Origin: a virus
Direction: 5' to 3' (one strand)
Length of the DNA: 20,894 nt
IMG/VR virus record: IMGVR_UViG_3300017783_000266
Coordinates: 1-20,894 of that record
The position numbers were made by a program, and so were the translations under genes. Under the pieces are notes generated by a model. It had not been told where the DNA came from and searched no databases. It saw only the letters and a program-made list of their open reading frames with translations. Positions 4,483 to 12,462 of the stretch are shown here, piece after piece. Position 1 is the stretch's first letter; the number at the start of each line of letters is the position of its first letter.

Positions 4483-4519
4483 AAAAATAGATTGATCTAA
4501 AAATGTTGATCTATTTTTT
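4483..4519. terminator. AT-rich inverted repeat, possible bidirectional terminator
   Basis: AAAAATAGAT (4483-4492) pairs with ATCTATTTTT (4509-4518); the run of T continues on the plus strand and the complementary run of A gives T on the minus strand. It lies between the divergent early and late arms and could stop transcripts entering from either side. The stem is AT-only apart from one G-C pair, so strength is uncertain. Confidence 0.5.
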
Positions 4520-4651
4520 GAATTAGCTTTCAGCTCCTTGGTTCGTTATGCTTGCGCAATCCCTCCGCAAGAAATTCCCCTAATATTCCTCTTATTATTA
4601 TTTAGTTAATAGATTACACTTTGAGCAGTCATAAGAAGAGAGTTAGTTAGT
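4520..4651 (+). other. Leader/upstream region of the late gene arm
   Basis: No gene. It contains a 6-bp stem-loop (CTTGCG 4551-4556 with CGCAAG 4566-4571) and AT-rich sequence before the first late start codon. A late promoter is expected here or just upstream, but I cannot assign -35 and -10 boxes with confidence. Confidence 0.4.
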
Positions 4652-4927
4652 ATGAAAAGTACAAGTAAAGTGGTGATTAAAAGTAATGGTCTAAAGGCTA
4701 TAAATTCTGATGATAGTTATGCAGTTAGTGTGGTTCTGGTAGGTACCTTACTAGGGGCTGATTTGACTTTAGGCTATGTAGACTCTGAAGGTACTTTCTT
4801 TCCTTTTGTAAATGGAGAGTTAGAAGAGGGGGGTCAGTATGAGGTGAGACATGGAATGGGGGTAACTGTTTATGTGAAAGCAGAGGGAGTGACTGGAAGT
4901 ATTGAGTTGAGGGTAGGGGGTATCTAG
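4652..4927 (+). CDS. 91-aa beta-rich protein, probably structural
   Basis: A 91-residue, mostly beta-strand protein at the start of the late arm. Alternating hydrophobic strands with Gly/Asp turns (about 25-45, 60-75 and 77-90, such as SVVLVGTLLGADLTLGYVDS) resemble small immunoglobulin-like or fibre-accessory beta domains encoded next to phage tail genes. I do not recognise an exact family. There is no signal peptide. The ATG at 4652 has an AGAG purine site further upstream than usual. The stop is followed after one base by the ATG of the 61-aa gene, so the two are coupled. Confidence 0.72.
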   Translation: MKSTSKVVIKSNGLKAINSDDSYAVSVVLVGTLLGADLTLGYVDSEGTFFPFVNGELEEGGQYEVRHGMGVTVYVKAEGVTGSIELRVGGI

Positions 4928-4928
4928 T

Positions 4929-5114
4929 ATGTCGCACCCAGAAGAAGGTATTGTAAAGCCTTCGGAGTCAGTGAGTGTAGGGGTTGTATCTAATACGATA
5001 GTGATTAGACGTATTGTTATTGGAGGTTCTTCCGATGGTAGTCCTCCTGATGACGGGTTGTGGGATGATGATGAACTCTGGGACGATGATGCACTGTGGT
5101 ATGATGGCGATTAA
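4929..5114 (+). CDS. 61-aa protein with C-terminal LWDDD tandem repeat
   Basis: A 61-residue protein with two parts. Residues 1-33 contain a hydrophobic, beta-like segment (SVSVGVVSNTIVIRRIVIGG). Residues 43-60 are three tandem hexads, GLWDDD, ELWDDD and ALWYDG, encoded by an 18-base period at 5055-5108. The acidic, Trp-containing tail could be a docking peptide or metal-binding segment. I know of no family. The ATG follows the previous stop by one base, so translation is probably coupled. It sits in the late arm between a beta-rich small protein and a fibre-like protein and may be a minor virion component. Confidence 0.68.
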   Translation: MSHPEEGIVKPSESVSVGVVSNTIVIRRIVIGGSSDGSPPDDGLWDDDELWDDDALWYDGD

Positions 5115-5129
5115 GTTGAGGTAGAGATT

Positions 5130-6014
5130 ATGCAGATTACTAAGATTCCTGCAGGTAATAAGACGTATAAAAACAAAGTAGTTAGGGATAAGTCTAATGA
5201 AATTATAGATGTATTGAACCTAGGGTTTACTGGGATTTATAACTTAGGGGCTAATCTTACCGTGCATAGTCATGTGGGTGGTTTGATTTGGGGTGTATCA
5301 GGGTTTAATACCAGTGATACTGTCTTTTCTTTAAGGTCTGAAGATTTAGCCGGTAACCCTGGGATAGAGTTATCAGCTGATGGCAAATTTACTGTGATTG
5401 CTTCGCAAGGATCTACTTCGGTGTTTGAGCAGAAAATCGGAGGGGCTTCTTCGCTGAAGATAGCTACGAGTAATTCGGTTAGCTCTATTTCTCGAATGAT
5501 GCCTGGGGAGTTAGTGATAGAAACCTCAGGGGACACAATCCTTTATGGTGTAAATGGATTGCTGGATTTTCAAGACAGTGTAGGTTTAGTGGCTCCCAAT
5601 ATTGAATTTCAAGGGGAGATTACGTTAGATGGGAGAACTTATGCACCGCAAGGAATAGTAGTGCCTGCAGAACCTAGTGAGCCAGGTAGCGCAATTTCTC
5701 ATGAGTATTTCTTAAATAATTCAGGTGGTTCTAGTGTCTTAACAGGGCAGTGGGGAATTTTTGCAGATACGTCAGGTATCTTGAATGGCAATACTAATTA
5801 CAGTGGTGTTGTTAATATTCCTGATGCTGATGTGGGAAATGGGGTAATTGCAAATATGTCGCCCGATCTTTTAGATAAAATAATTACTTCAAATTGCAAT
5901 TGGTCTATTGACGCTTGTGTAGAGTCTCCTGGAGTTGTTAGAGTTGTAATGAGAGTGAGCTTTTTTATAGATCTTCCAGTAAATTCAGTAATTAATATTT
6001 CAGTAGTTAAGTGA
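5130..6014 (+). CDS. Putative fibre-like or appendage structural protein (294 aa)
   Basis: A 294-residue beta-rich protein with few Cys and many Gly/Ser/Asn. Residues about 30-170 read like a series of short strands with repeating turns (NLGANLTVHSHVGGLIWG, ELSADGKFTVIASQG, LDFQDSVGLVAPNIEFQGEI), as in the shafts or beta-prisms of trimeric phage fibres. A Pro-rich linker (VVPAEPSEPGS, about 176-186) leads to a separate C-terminal domain (about 187-294) that could bind a receptor or another fibre. Function as a host-contact or tail-appendage protein is inferred from composition and from the late-arm position. The ATG at 5130 has a weak GAG purine site. The main tailspike of this phage is a different gene at 9828-12461. 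Confidence 0.65.
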   Translation: MQITKIPAGNKTYKNKVVRDKSNEIIDVLNLGFTGIYNLGANLTVHSHVGGLIWGVSGFNTSDTVFSLRSEDLAGNPGIELSADGKFTVIASQGSTSVFEQKIGGASSLKIATSNSVSSISRMMPGELVIETSGDTILYGVNGLLDFQDSVGLVAPNIEFQGEITLDGRTYAPQGIVVPAEPSEPGSAISHEYFLNNSGGSSVLTGQWGIFADTSGILNGNTNYSGVVNIPDADVGNGVIANMSPDLLDKIITSNCNWSIDACVESPGVVRVVMRVSFFIDLPVNSVINISVVK

Positions 6015-6021
6015 GGTTAAA

Positions 6022-6357
6022 ATGGAACTAGATAATTCTGTAAAAGGTAAAGTTACTAGTGTTTCCGAAGTTGATGGTACCGGTATCACCGACCATATTG
6101 GTTTTATTGCTTTACCTACTCATCCTAATTCTCTGTCTTATGGACATGGCGAATTGTTTTTTAGGGATAAGTGTGAGTTAGTAGATGGCTCAGTTGTACC
6201 TAAGCAAGGGGATACTGAATATCGTATCAACCTTGAAGAAATTACGGCACATACTTTTGAAAATGGAGTAACAGGAGGTCAGGTGTTAGAGGCAATTAAA
6301 GAAGCAACTATCTTGGCTCGTATGGGAGTTTTTAAAAACAAAATTACTCAGGATTAG
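6022..6357 (+). CDS. 111-aa protein, function unknown
   Basis: A 111-residue soluble protein. The N-terminal 75 residues look beta-rich with several His and Gly (TDHIGFIALPTHPNSL, YGHGELFF). The C-terminal part (about 75-105) is helical (NGVTGGQVLEAIKEATILARMGVF). I do not recognise a family. It starts 7 bases after the fibre-like gene, behind a GAGG ribosome site that overlaps that gene's stop codon, so it belongs to the same transcript. A virion or assembly role is likely from position only. Confidence 0.72.
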   Translation: MELDNSVKGKVTSVSEVDGTGITDHIGFIALPTHPNSLSYGHGELFFRDKCELVDGSVVPKQGDTEYRINLEEITAHTFENGVTGGQVLEAIKEATILARMGVFKNKITQD

Positions 6358-6396
6358 GTAACGTTGCAAGGAAGCATTTAGTTTAAGAGGTTAAGC

Positions 6397-6777
6397 ATGT
6401 TTGAAGAAGATTACGCCTTGATTCAATTTTATGGTACTTATGTGCAAGTGAAGAAACCGCTTGTTTTTATAGGGAAGGATTATCGTATTACTGTAAAAAA
6501 AGGAATGTATTCTGACGGAACAACTAATAAAGGGTTGGGATGGATTATTCCTCAGTTTGGTTTAGGATTACGTCCCGCTTTGATTCATGATGGGCTAGTT
6601 TCTTCTCCCAGTATGGTTTACGTAGAGAATCATGAAGGGGAAGAGGTGTTTTTAAATTGGAATGAAGCTGCGGATGTTTACGGAGAATGTCTTAAATCGG
6701 TAGGTATCAGCGACTTTAGAGCAAACTTAATTGTGGCAGGGGTTAAACTTTACGGTAAATTGCCAAAGAAAACTTAA
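6397..6777 (+). CDS. DUF1353 family protein
   Basis: A 126-residue protein matching the DUF1353 pattern: a G-x-x-x-D-G-(A/T)-(S/T) strand-turn (residues 36-42, GMYSDGT) followed about 20 residues later by ALIHDGLV (residues 61-68), where the His-Asp pair is the best-conserved feature of the family. DUF1353 proteins are common in tailed phages near tail and lysis genes; their activity is not established, though the conserved His/Asp residues suggest a metal or catalytic site. The ATG at 6397 follows AAGAGG at good spacing. It lies 39 bases after the previous gene and just ahead of the packaging genes. Confidence 0.75.
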   Translation: MFEEDYALIQFYGTYVQVKKPLVFIGKDYRITVKKGMYSDGTTNKGLGWIIPQFGLGLRPALIHDGLVSSPSMVYVENHEGEEVFLNWNEAADVYGECLKSVGISDFRANLIVAGVKLYGKLPKKT

Positions 6778-6816
6778 ATACCTATACTCTACCGATATTG
6801 TAACTGGAGATTAGAC

Positions 6817-7500
6817 ATGCAATTATCGGTAGATCTTTTACAAAAAACTGTCCCTAAGAGTATCCGAAGCAGGATTACCCAAGAGTTTGTAGACAAAATA
6901 AATAAGTCAGTGGCAGATCCTTACCTTGGAGAATCTATCCAAGAAAATATACTTAGCTACTCCCATGTACTTGCCGAAGGCAAGTGGAAACTTGATAGTT
7001 ATATTGATGCAGTCAAGTATGTATCTTTTAAAGTTACGGGAATGAGTAATCTTCAAGCCTACACTAAAACGTTCCCTGATAGATACACAAAATTCAAAGC
7101 TCAAGGGGTACAAGATAAAGACATTGCGAGCTATGTTACTTCCTACAATAAAAATAAGTTGGTAAACTTAATCTATGAACAGTCCTTGGTTCCTACTTAT
7201 GTTTTAAATGCCCATTTACATCAAGAAGCTTTGAATGTGCAGGCAGATCTTATGAGAAATGCCCGTAGTGAGAAAGTTAGGTCTGATGCGGCTAACTCTC
7301 TTCTTACTCATTTGAAACGCCCTGAAGCAGCAAAAGTAGAGTTAGACGTTACGGTTAAAGAGTCTCCAGTTATCGCAGAACTCCAAGAAACAATGTTTAA
7401 CTTAGCAAAACAGCAGAAAGAAAAAATCATAGAAGGCACGGTTACGTCTAAAGAGATAGCCCACAGTGCTATTTTATCTTCGGGAGATTCGGATGATTAA
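6817..7500 (+). CDS. Putative terminase small subunit (N4 gp69 position)
   Basis: A 227-residue, mostly helical protein directly upstream of the large terminase, overlapping it by 8 bases. In N4-type genomes this slot (gp69) precedes TerL (gp68). Small terminases recognise phage DNA and load it on the motor, using an N-terminal helical DNA-binding part, a helical oligomerisation core and a C-terminal tail for TerL. The layout here is compatible: a basic helical region with AYTKTFPDRYTKF at about 80-95, long helices at 115-170, and a charged tail ending SSGDSDD. I see no classic helix-turn-helix that I can point to, so the name rests mainly on context. The ATG at 6817 has a GGAG ribosome site. 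Confidence 0.55.
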   Translation: MQLSVDLLQKTVPKSIRSRITQEFVDKINKSVADPYLGESIQENILSYSHVLAEGKWKLDSYIDAVKYVSFKVTGMSNLQAYTKTFPDRYTKFKAQGVQDKDIASYVTSYNKNKLVNLIYEQSLVPTYVLNAHLHQEALNVQADLMRNARSEKVRSDAANSLLTHLKRPEAAKVELDVTVKESPVIAELQETMFNLAKQQKEKIIEGTVTSKEIAHSAILSSGDSDD

Positions 7501-9091
7501 TGATCCAGGACAGATTACACCTATGCAGGTAGACGATTACCTGAATAATCTTAGTTACACTTCAATTGAAAAGTACGTACCTAGTGCGTTTGCTTTGGCA
7601 TTTGTTAATTTTATTAAGTTAGTGGAAGGAGGAGATCCAGAAAACAAAACTCCTGTTGTTCATTTTAAAATGATTGACTCTATTGATAGTCCCGACAGTC
7701 GTGACGTATTGAATATGTGTCATAGGGGCTTTGCCAAGTCTACGATAAAAGAATACTTAATTTTGTATCTTGGGGTTTTTCACGCTTTACCTCTATTTGG
7801 GGAAGTTCCTTACGCCTTGTACATTTCCGACTCAATCGATAATGGGGTCAAAAAGATGAGGAAATCTTTGGAGTTTAGGTACAATAACTCAACGTTTCTT
7901 CAATCATACATGACCATTAAATTAACGGATACCCGTTGGGAGTTTGTAAACAAGGAGGGTAAGTCTTTGGTGGTATCTGGGTTTGGTGCTAAGACAGGTG
8001 TTCGTGGTACTCGTGAGAATGGTTCCCGACCTGTGCTGGCTTTACTTGATGATTTAATCAGTGATTCCGATGCAAGATCTGCAACGGTAATTGCCGATGT
8101 CGAAGATACTGTTTATAAGGCAATCGACTACGCGCTGCATCCTAAGAAGCGTAAAATAATTTGGTCAGGTACTCCGTTTAACGCTAAAGATCCTCTGTAT
8201 AAAGCGGTAAATTCTGGAGCTTGGTTAGTTAATGTGTACCCTGTGTGTGAGAAATTTCCATGTACTCCTGATGAATTTAAGGGTTCTTGGGAAGATCGTT
8301 TTGATTACGAATATGTTCAGCGACAGTATGAAAAAGCAAAACTATCCGGGAAAATAGATACCTTTAACCAAGAACTTATGCTCAGAATTATGAGTGAAGA
8401 TGATAGGCTAGTTACAGACCATAATATCAAGTGGTACAGTAGACCTAACCTTTTACGTAATTTAGGCAATTTAAATATTTACATCACTACTGACTTTGCT
8501 ACTAGCGAAAAAGAATCAGCTGACTTCAGTTCAATTGCAGTATGGGGGTTAGCTTCTAATGGAATGCTCTTTTTAATTGATGGTGTATGTAAACGGCAGC
8601 TGATGGATGCAAACCTAAACGATTTATTTAGGCTTTGTCAGATGTATTCTCCTTTATCCGTAGGCGTGGAGATAACAGGACAACAGGGAGGATTCATTCA
8701 ATGGATAAAAACTGAAATGATTTCTCGAAATATTTTCTTTAATCTGGCTCAAGAAGCTAACTCGTCTAAGGAAGGTATTCGCCCTACCACTGATAAAATG
8801 ACCAGATTTCATGCAGTGCTTCCTTGGTTCAAGGCAGGGCTAATACATTTACCGACTGAAGAAAAGAATGAAGTTTACGTTTCAGAGCTAGTTGAAGAGC
8901 TGAGTTTAGCCACTTTTAAAGGATTTAAGTCTAAGCATGATGATTGTATCGACACGCTTACTATGTTGCAGTCTATGAACCTTATTCGTCCTTCAGGAGA
9001 AGGGGCAAGCCCAAATACTATTACTAAGACTGAGCCGGAATATCTGGAAGATATTGTAGATATTTCTCCAATGAGTTCTTATACAGTGTAA
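7493..9091 (+). CDS. Terminase large subunit (N4 gp68 type)
   Basis: ATP-driven DNA packaging motor and headful or end-cutting nuclease; it docks on the portal. With the start at 7493 it is 532 aa. ATPase: Walker A-like HRGFAKST (about 77-84), Walker B LALLDDL (about 182-188) and coupling motif SGTPF (about 225-229). RNase H-fold nuclease: DFATSEKESADFSS with Asp at about 334 and 344, VGVEIT with Glu at about 393, and the final acidic HDDCID at about 482-487. The first ATG in the right place overlaps the end of the upstream gene and has GGGAG about 7 bases ahead. A further upstream GTG at 7466 would add 9 residues but has no ribosome site. The Walker A lysine is preceded by Ala rather than the usual Gly, a variant known in podovirus terminases. 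Confidence 0.92.
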   Translation: MINDPGQITPMQVDDYLNNLSYTSIEKYVPSAFALAFVNFIKLVEGGDPENKTPVVHFKMIDSIDSPDSRDVLNMCHRGFAKSTIKEYLILYLGVFHALPLFGEVPYALYISDSIDNGVKKMRKSLEFRYNNSTFLQSYMTIKLTDTRWEFVNKEGKSLVVSGFGAKTGVRGTRENGSRPVLALLDDLISDSDARSATVIADVEDTVYKAIDYALHPKKRKIIWSGTPFNAKDPLYKAVNSGAWLVNVYPVCEKFPCTPDEFKGSWEDRFDYEYVQRQYEKAKLSGKIDTFNQELMLRIMSEDDRLVTDHNIKWYSRPNLLRNLGNLNIYITTDFATSEKESADFSSIAVWGLASNGMLFLIDGVCKRQLMDANLNDLFRLCQMYSPLSVGVEITGQQGGFIQWIKTEMISRNIFFNLAQEANSSKEGIRPTTDKMTRFHAVLPWFKAGLIHLPTEEKNEVYVSELVEELSLATFKGFKSKHDDCIDTLTMLQSMNLIRPSGEGASPNTITKTEPEYLEDIVDISPMSSYTV

Positions 9092-9120
9092 ACTTGTAAT
9101 CAATTTTTGAGGAGATGTAG

Positions 9121-9831
9121 ATGAAACTGATTGAAATTTTTGACTCTCTTTCTTATGGGGAGTTATCTCAGCTTTCGATAGGAAATGCTGAAAGCACAGG
9201 TATTAAAGAAGAGGATCAACCTAAAGTAATAACTCACATTAACTTAGGCTTACTGGAATTGCATAAACGTTTTGATTTGAAAAGAGGTTCTTTGATTTTG
9301 CAAATGTATGAGCAGATCATGAATTACGAATTAAGACCGGATTTTGCGGTTAGCAACTTGGAGTCATTGGAGCCAATAAAATATATTGTGGATACTCCGT
9401 TAGAGCCATTCCAGGATGATGTGCTTAAAATTGAAAGGATTTTTGCTGAGTCAGGAGGGGAGTACATTTTAAATAATGAAAATGAATATAACTCATTACA
9501 CACACCTACTCCGTTGACTTTGCAGATTCCTTTGCCTCAAGCTGAAAATGTAGTAGAGGTAGAGTACCGGGCAACTCATCCTCGGATACCTGTTAGAGGA
9601 GTAAATCCTTTAACTTACGAAGTTGATTTACCTTACCCTTATTTAGAAGCATTGATTTATTATGTAGCCTCTCGTATGTTTGCCCCTTTAAACGATCCTC
9701 AGGCACCGTCACAAGAGTCCCAGATGTACATGCTTAAATTTGAAGCAGCTATCGCTAAATTAACAGAATTGGCTATAACCCCTGTAATGCAAAATACTAA
9801 AGAAAATTTTAAGAGGAATGGTTGGGTATGA
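9121..9831 (+). CDS. Putative head-tail adaptor / tail tube protein (N4 gp67 position)
   Basis: A 236-residue protein immediately after TerL. It starts with a helical region (residues 1-55, including HINLGLLELHKRFDL), continues with a beta-rich middle (about 85-165), and ends with a helix that carries the most family-like segment, DLPYPYLEALIYYVASRMF (about 170-188), followed by a long amphipathic C-terminal helix. Head-tail connector and tail-tube proteins of podoviruses show this kind of layout, and N4 has gp67 at this point. The exact role is inferred. A GAGGAG ribosome site precedes the ATG at 9121. The TGA stop overlaps the ATG of the tailspike gene (ATGA), so the two are translationally coupled. 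Confidence 0.62.
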   Translation: MKLIEIFDSLSYGELSQLSIGNAESTGIKEEDQPKVITHINLGLLELHKRFDLKRGSLILQMYEQIMNYELRPDFAVSNLESLEPIKYIVDTPLEPFQDDVLKIERIFAESGGEYILNNENEYNSLHTPTPLTLQIPLPQAENVVEVEYRATHPRIPVRGVNPLTYEVDLPYPYLEALIYYVASRMFAPLNDPQAPSQESQMYMLKFEAAIAKLTELAITPVMQNTKENFKRNGWV

Positions 9832-12461
9832 AGATTAATTCACACAAGGCACCTACAGCTTTAATTCAAAAGTATATTGGTAGTGCTTACGACACAGTAA
9901 AGTACGTAGCAGATAACCTTGAGGATTTACTTAAATTGGTAGATTCCGTAGGGCTGTATTTAGGAGCACAGCCTAATCCTCCTACTGTTGGTTTAAACGA
10001 TCAACCTTTAACTGAAGGTAATTATTACCTAAATAGTACTGACGGATTATTGTATTTTTACAGTGGCTCAGAATGGGTACCTTATTCTTTTGAAGATATT
10101 CAAAAGGTATTGCGTTTTGGGGATACTTATTTACCTTCTGAAGGTTATCCTACTCCTTCCTCTTCTACTGCTCCTGAAATTTGGTTATGCGCTGAAACAG
10201 GTACTATTTCAGGTACTTCGGTGGAGGTTACTGAAGGAAGCTATTTACTGTATTCTCCTGAAAACGGAGGCGGTTACACCTTGTTAAATCAAAAAGGAGA
10301 TAAAGGAGATAAAGGTGACACAGGAGATAAAGGGGATAAGGGAGATAAGGGAGATGCTGGAGATAAAGGAGATACTGGAGCTATTCCTCTCTATAGCGGT
10401 ATGGTAAACGCTATTGATAACTTAGATACTCTAAGTTTTGACGATATTTTTTATGTTTTAAACGAGGGTAAATTTTACCGGTTAAGCGACTCTCAAGACA
10501 CCTCAACTACTTCTGAAGAACTTGCAGCAGGTAAATGGGCTAATTGGATTGATCCTAAGCAAGAAGCTGCTTTAAGTTTTAAGAATCGAGATGAAGTAAA
10601 GACTCGTACCTTGTCTGGAGTTAACGATAAGCTAGTTGTTTTAAAGCCTAATATGGTTATTCATACGACAGGGTATGAGACTCCTGGAGATGGGGGTGGT
10701 GCAAGCTACTTTATTGTTGAAAATGTTTTCCCTAGTTTCAACCCTTACATTGATATTGATATTCCTGGGACAAACTTATACGCTATCTACCTTGGCTCGT
10801 CTATTTCTTTAGCTCAAGCGGGTGCTCCTTCAAATGACGTACTTGGTTTGGTAAACGTACTTAACAGTATCCAATCTAGCCGAATCAATACTTTTTATGT
10901 AGGAACCATGTACGAGTCTCAGAACCTTCCTTTTAAAGAAGGTGTAAGTTTTATTGGGTTAGATGAGTTTAATTCAGGATTTTTTGTTACCGACAAAGAT
11001 TTCAATATTGGGACTATGTTTGACTCTAGCTTGAGTGTTGACAGAGCCAAAACTGTGTTTGAAAACATTCGGTTTAGTCGTGTTAGTACTGGAGATCCGC
11101 TCACACCAGAAATAGGTAAACTCCTAGAACTCAGTAAAGTAAGTAACGTAGAATTTAAGAACTGCTTATTTGAAGACAAAGCAAATGGTTCAGTGAAAAT
11201 ATCAGGATGCCAAGATGTTTCGATTACAAATTGCAGGGTAGTAAACACCACTACATTTGATGTAAGTAGCCCAGGTTCTCTAGGTGTTCCAGCTTTTGAG
11301 TTAGTGGCTCCTTGTGCAGGTGTGGTTATTGAAGATAACTTCATCACCTCACATTACGCAGGAGTGTTAGGAAGATACGCTTCAGGGGAAGCCCCAGGGT
11401 TTAACTCAATTTCAATTAAACGAAATATCATGACTTCGATAGCGTACAATGGAATTTGCTTTGATGACACTTTGAACGTTACAGGTGGTGGTCATATTGT
11501 TCAGCAGTTAAATGTAGAGTTTAACACTGTGGTTTACAGCTCATCTTTTGCAGGATCTAGTTTACTAGGCAATCAGGCAAGAGGAACTGGATTCTATGGT
11601 ACTAACTTAGATGGAAGCACTGTCTCTCACAACGCATTTACAAGCGTAGGTACTGCTACAGTTTCAAATACTCCAGCAGCAGTGATTTTAAAAAATTACT
11701 TCAGAAAACTGGTCATTGAAGACAATAATATTAACGGTGGGGTTTACGGAGGTATTTTGACTTCTAGTTCTGCGCCTGATAGTAACTGTGAGGTGTTACA
11801 TAACAAGATTACCCATAGTGGTTCTTACAAAGGAATCAGCGTATTATCTTCTGAAAATACAAGTATCCACAATAACTCTATTGCATCAGGTGCTACAGCT
11901 ATCGATGTAAGAGCGTTAGAGGGCAACTGTAATAACGTAACGATTACCTACAATAAAACGAACCAACCTATCAATTTACTACAAGTAGACACTTATTCGG
12001 TCAAAGATAATACGATTAGAGGCAGTGTTGTAGATGAGCCTTTAGTTTTAAATGACTGCGAAAATGGCATTATTCAAGGCAATATTATTTACAAAAACGT
12101 AGATAACACTAATGGTATTATTGAGTTTATCGGAGGCAGTAACGCTTTAATAACAGACAACTTGCTAATGTCATCTTCAGGAGTTGATCTACCTGCTCAA
12201 ATACTGTCTGCAGGTAATGTGTCTAACGTAATATTTAAAGACAATACCTCAAATTGCTCTAAAGTAGTAAACGGTACGGGAACTGGTTCAGTTAAGTTAG
12301 ATGTTACCCATAGTGATATTCCCCCTAACTCAATTTTTAGAGTGGGGGATATTGTTAGAGTGGAGACTCCCGTAGCTGCAGGACACATGGGCAAAGTGTG
12401 TGTTGCAGGGGGTACTTCTACTTCAGCAGTGTTTAAGAAATTTGGGGCAGTAGAGGCATAA
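9828..12461 (+). CDS. Tailspike with collagen-like linker and right-handed beta-helix
   Basis: Receptor-binding tailspike, probably trimeric and possibly a polysaccharide-degrading enzyme. Residues 1-150 form a virion-attachment region (including GNYYLNSTDGLLYFYSGSEW). Residues 157-186 are ten Gly-X-Y triplets, mostly GDK, GDT and GDA, which is a collagen-like trimerising linker. After a small domain, residue about 282 starts a GYETPGDGGGASYFI segment typical of the head of tailspike beta-helices, followed by an SLAQAGAPSND entry motif. Residues about 370-830 show the repeating N-x-F/I pattern of a parallel beta-helix (NVEFKNCLF, VVIEDNFI, ISIKRNIM, SIHNNSI, VTITYNKT). The last 40 residues (GDIVRVETPVAAGHMGKVCV... 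FGAVEA) match a common tailspike end domain. The ATG at 9828 overlaps the previous stop; a TTG at 9822 is possible. Catalytic residues and substrate cannot be read off. Confidence 0.87.
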   Translation: MKINSHKAPTALIQKYIGSAYDTVKYVADNLEDLLKLVDSVGLYLGAQPNPPTVGLNDQPLTEGNYYLNSTDGLLYFYSGSEWVPYSFEDIQKVLRFGDTYLPSEGYPTPSSSTAPEIWLCAETGTISGTSVEVTEGSYLLYSPENGGGYTLLNQKGDKGDKGDTGDKGDKGDKGDAGDKGDTGAIPLYSGMVNAIDNLDTLSFDDIFYVLNEGKFYRLSDSQDTSTTSEELAAGKWANWIDPKQEAALSFKNRDEVKTRTLSGVNDKLVVLKPNMVIHTTGYETPGDGGGASYFIVENVFPSFNPYIDIDIPGTNLYAIYLGSSISLAQAGAPSNDVLGLVNVLNSIQSSRINTFYVGTMYESQNLPFKEGVSFIGLDEFNSGFFVTDKDFNIGTMFDSSLSVDRAKTVFENIRFSRVSTGDPLTPEIGKLLELSKVSNVEFKNCLFEDKANGSVKISGCQDVSITNCRVVNTTTFDVSSPGSLGVPAFELVAPCAGVVIEDNFITSHYAGVLGRYASGEAPGFNSISIKRNIMTSIAYNGICFDDTLNVTGGGHIVQQLNVEFNTVVYSSSFAGSSLLGNQARGTGFYGTNLDGSTVSHNAFTSVGTATVSNTPAAVILKNYFRKLVIEDNNINGGVYGGILTSSSAPDSNCEVLHNKITHSGSYKGISVLSSENTSIHNNSIASGATAIDVRALEGNCNNVTITYNKTNQPINLLQVDTYSVKDNTIRGSVVDEPLVLNDCENGIIQGNIIYKNVDNTNGIIEFIGGSNALITDNLLMSSSGVDLPAQILSAGNVSNVIFKDNTSNCSKVVNGTGTGSVKLDVTHSDIPPNSIFRVGDIVRVETPVAAGHMGKVCVAGGTSTSAVFKKFGAVEA

Positions 12462-12462
12462 G

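Noticed and set aside
4590-4620. Sigma-70-like late promoter (TTATTA - 17 bases - TACACT)
   Set aside because: Both boxes match the consensus poorly and AT-rich sequence gives such matches by chance; a late promoter is expected nearby but I cannot place it.
10919-11347. A 142-codon minus-strand frame
   Set aside because: Lies wholly inside the tailspike gene on the other strand; it follows from the codon bias of that gene.
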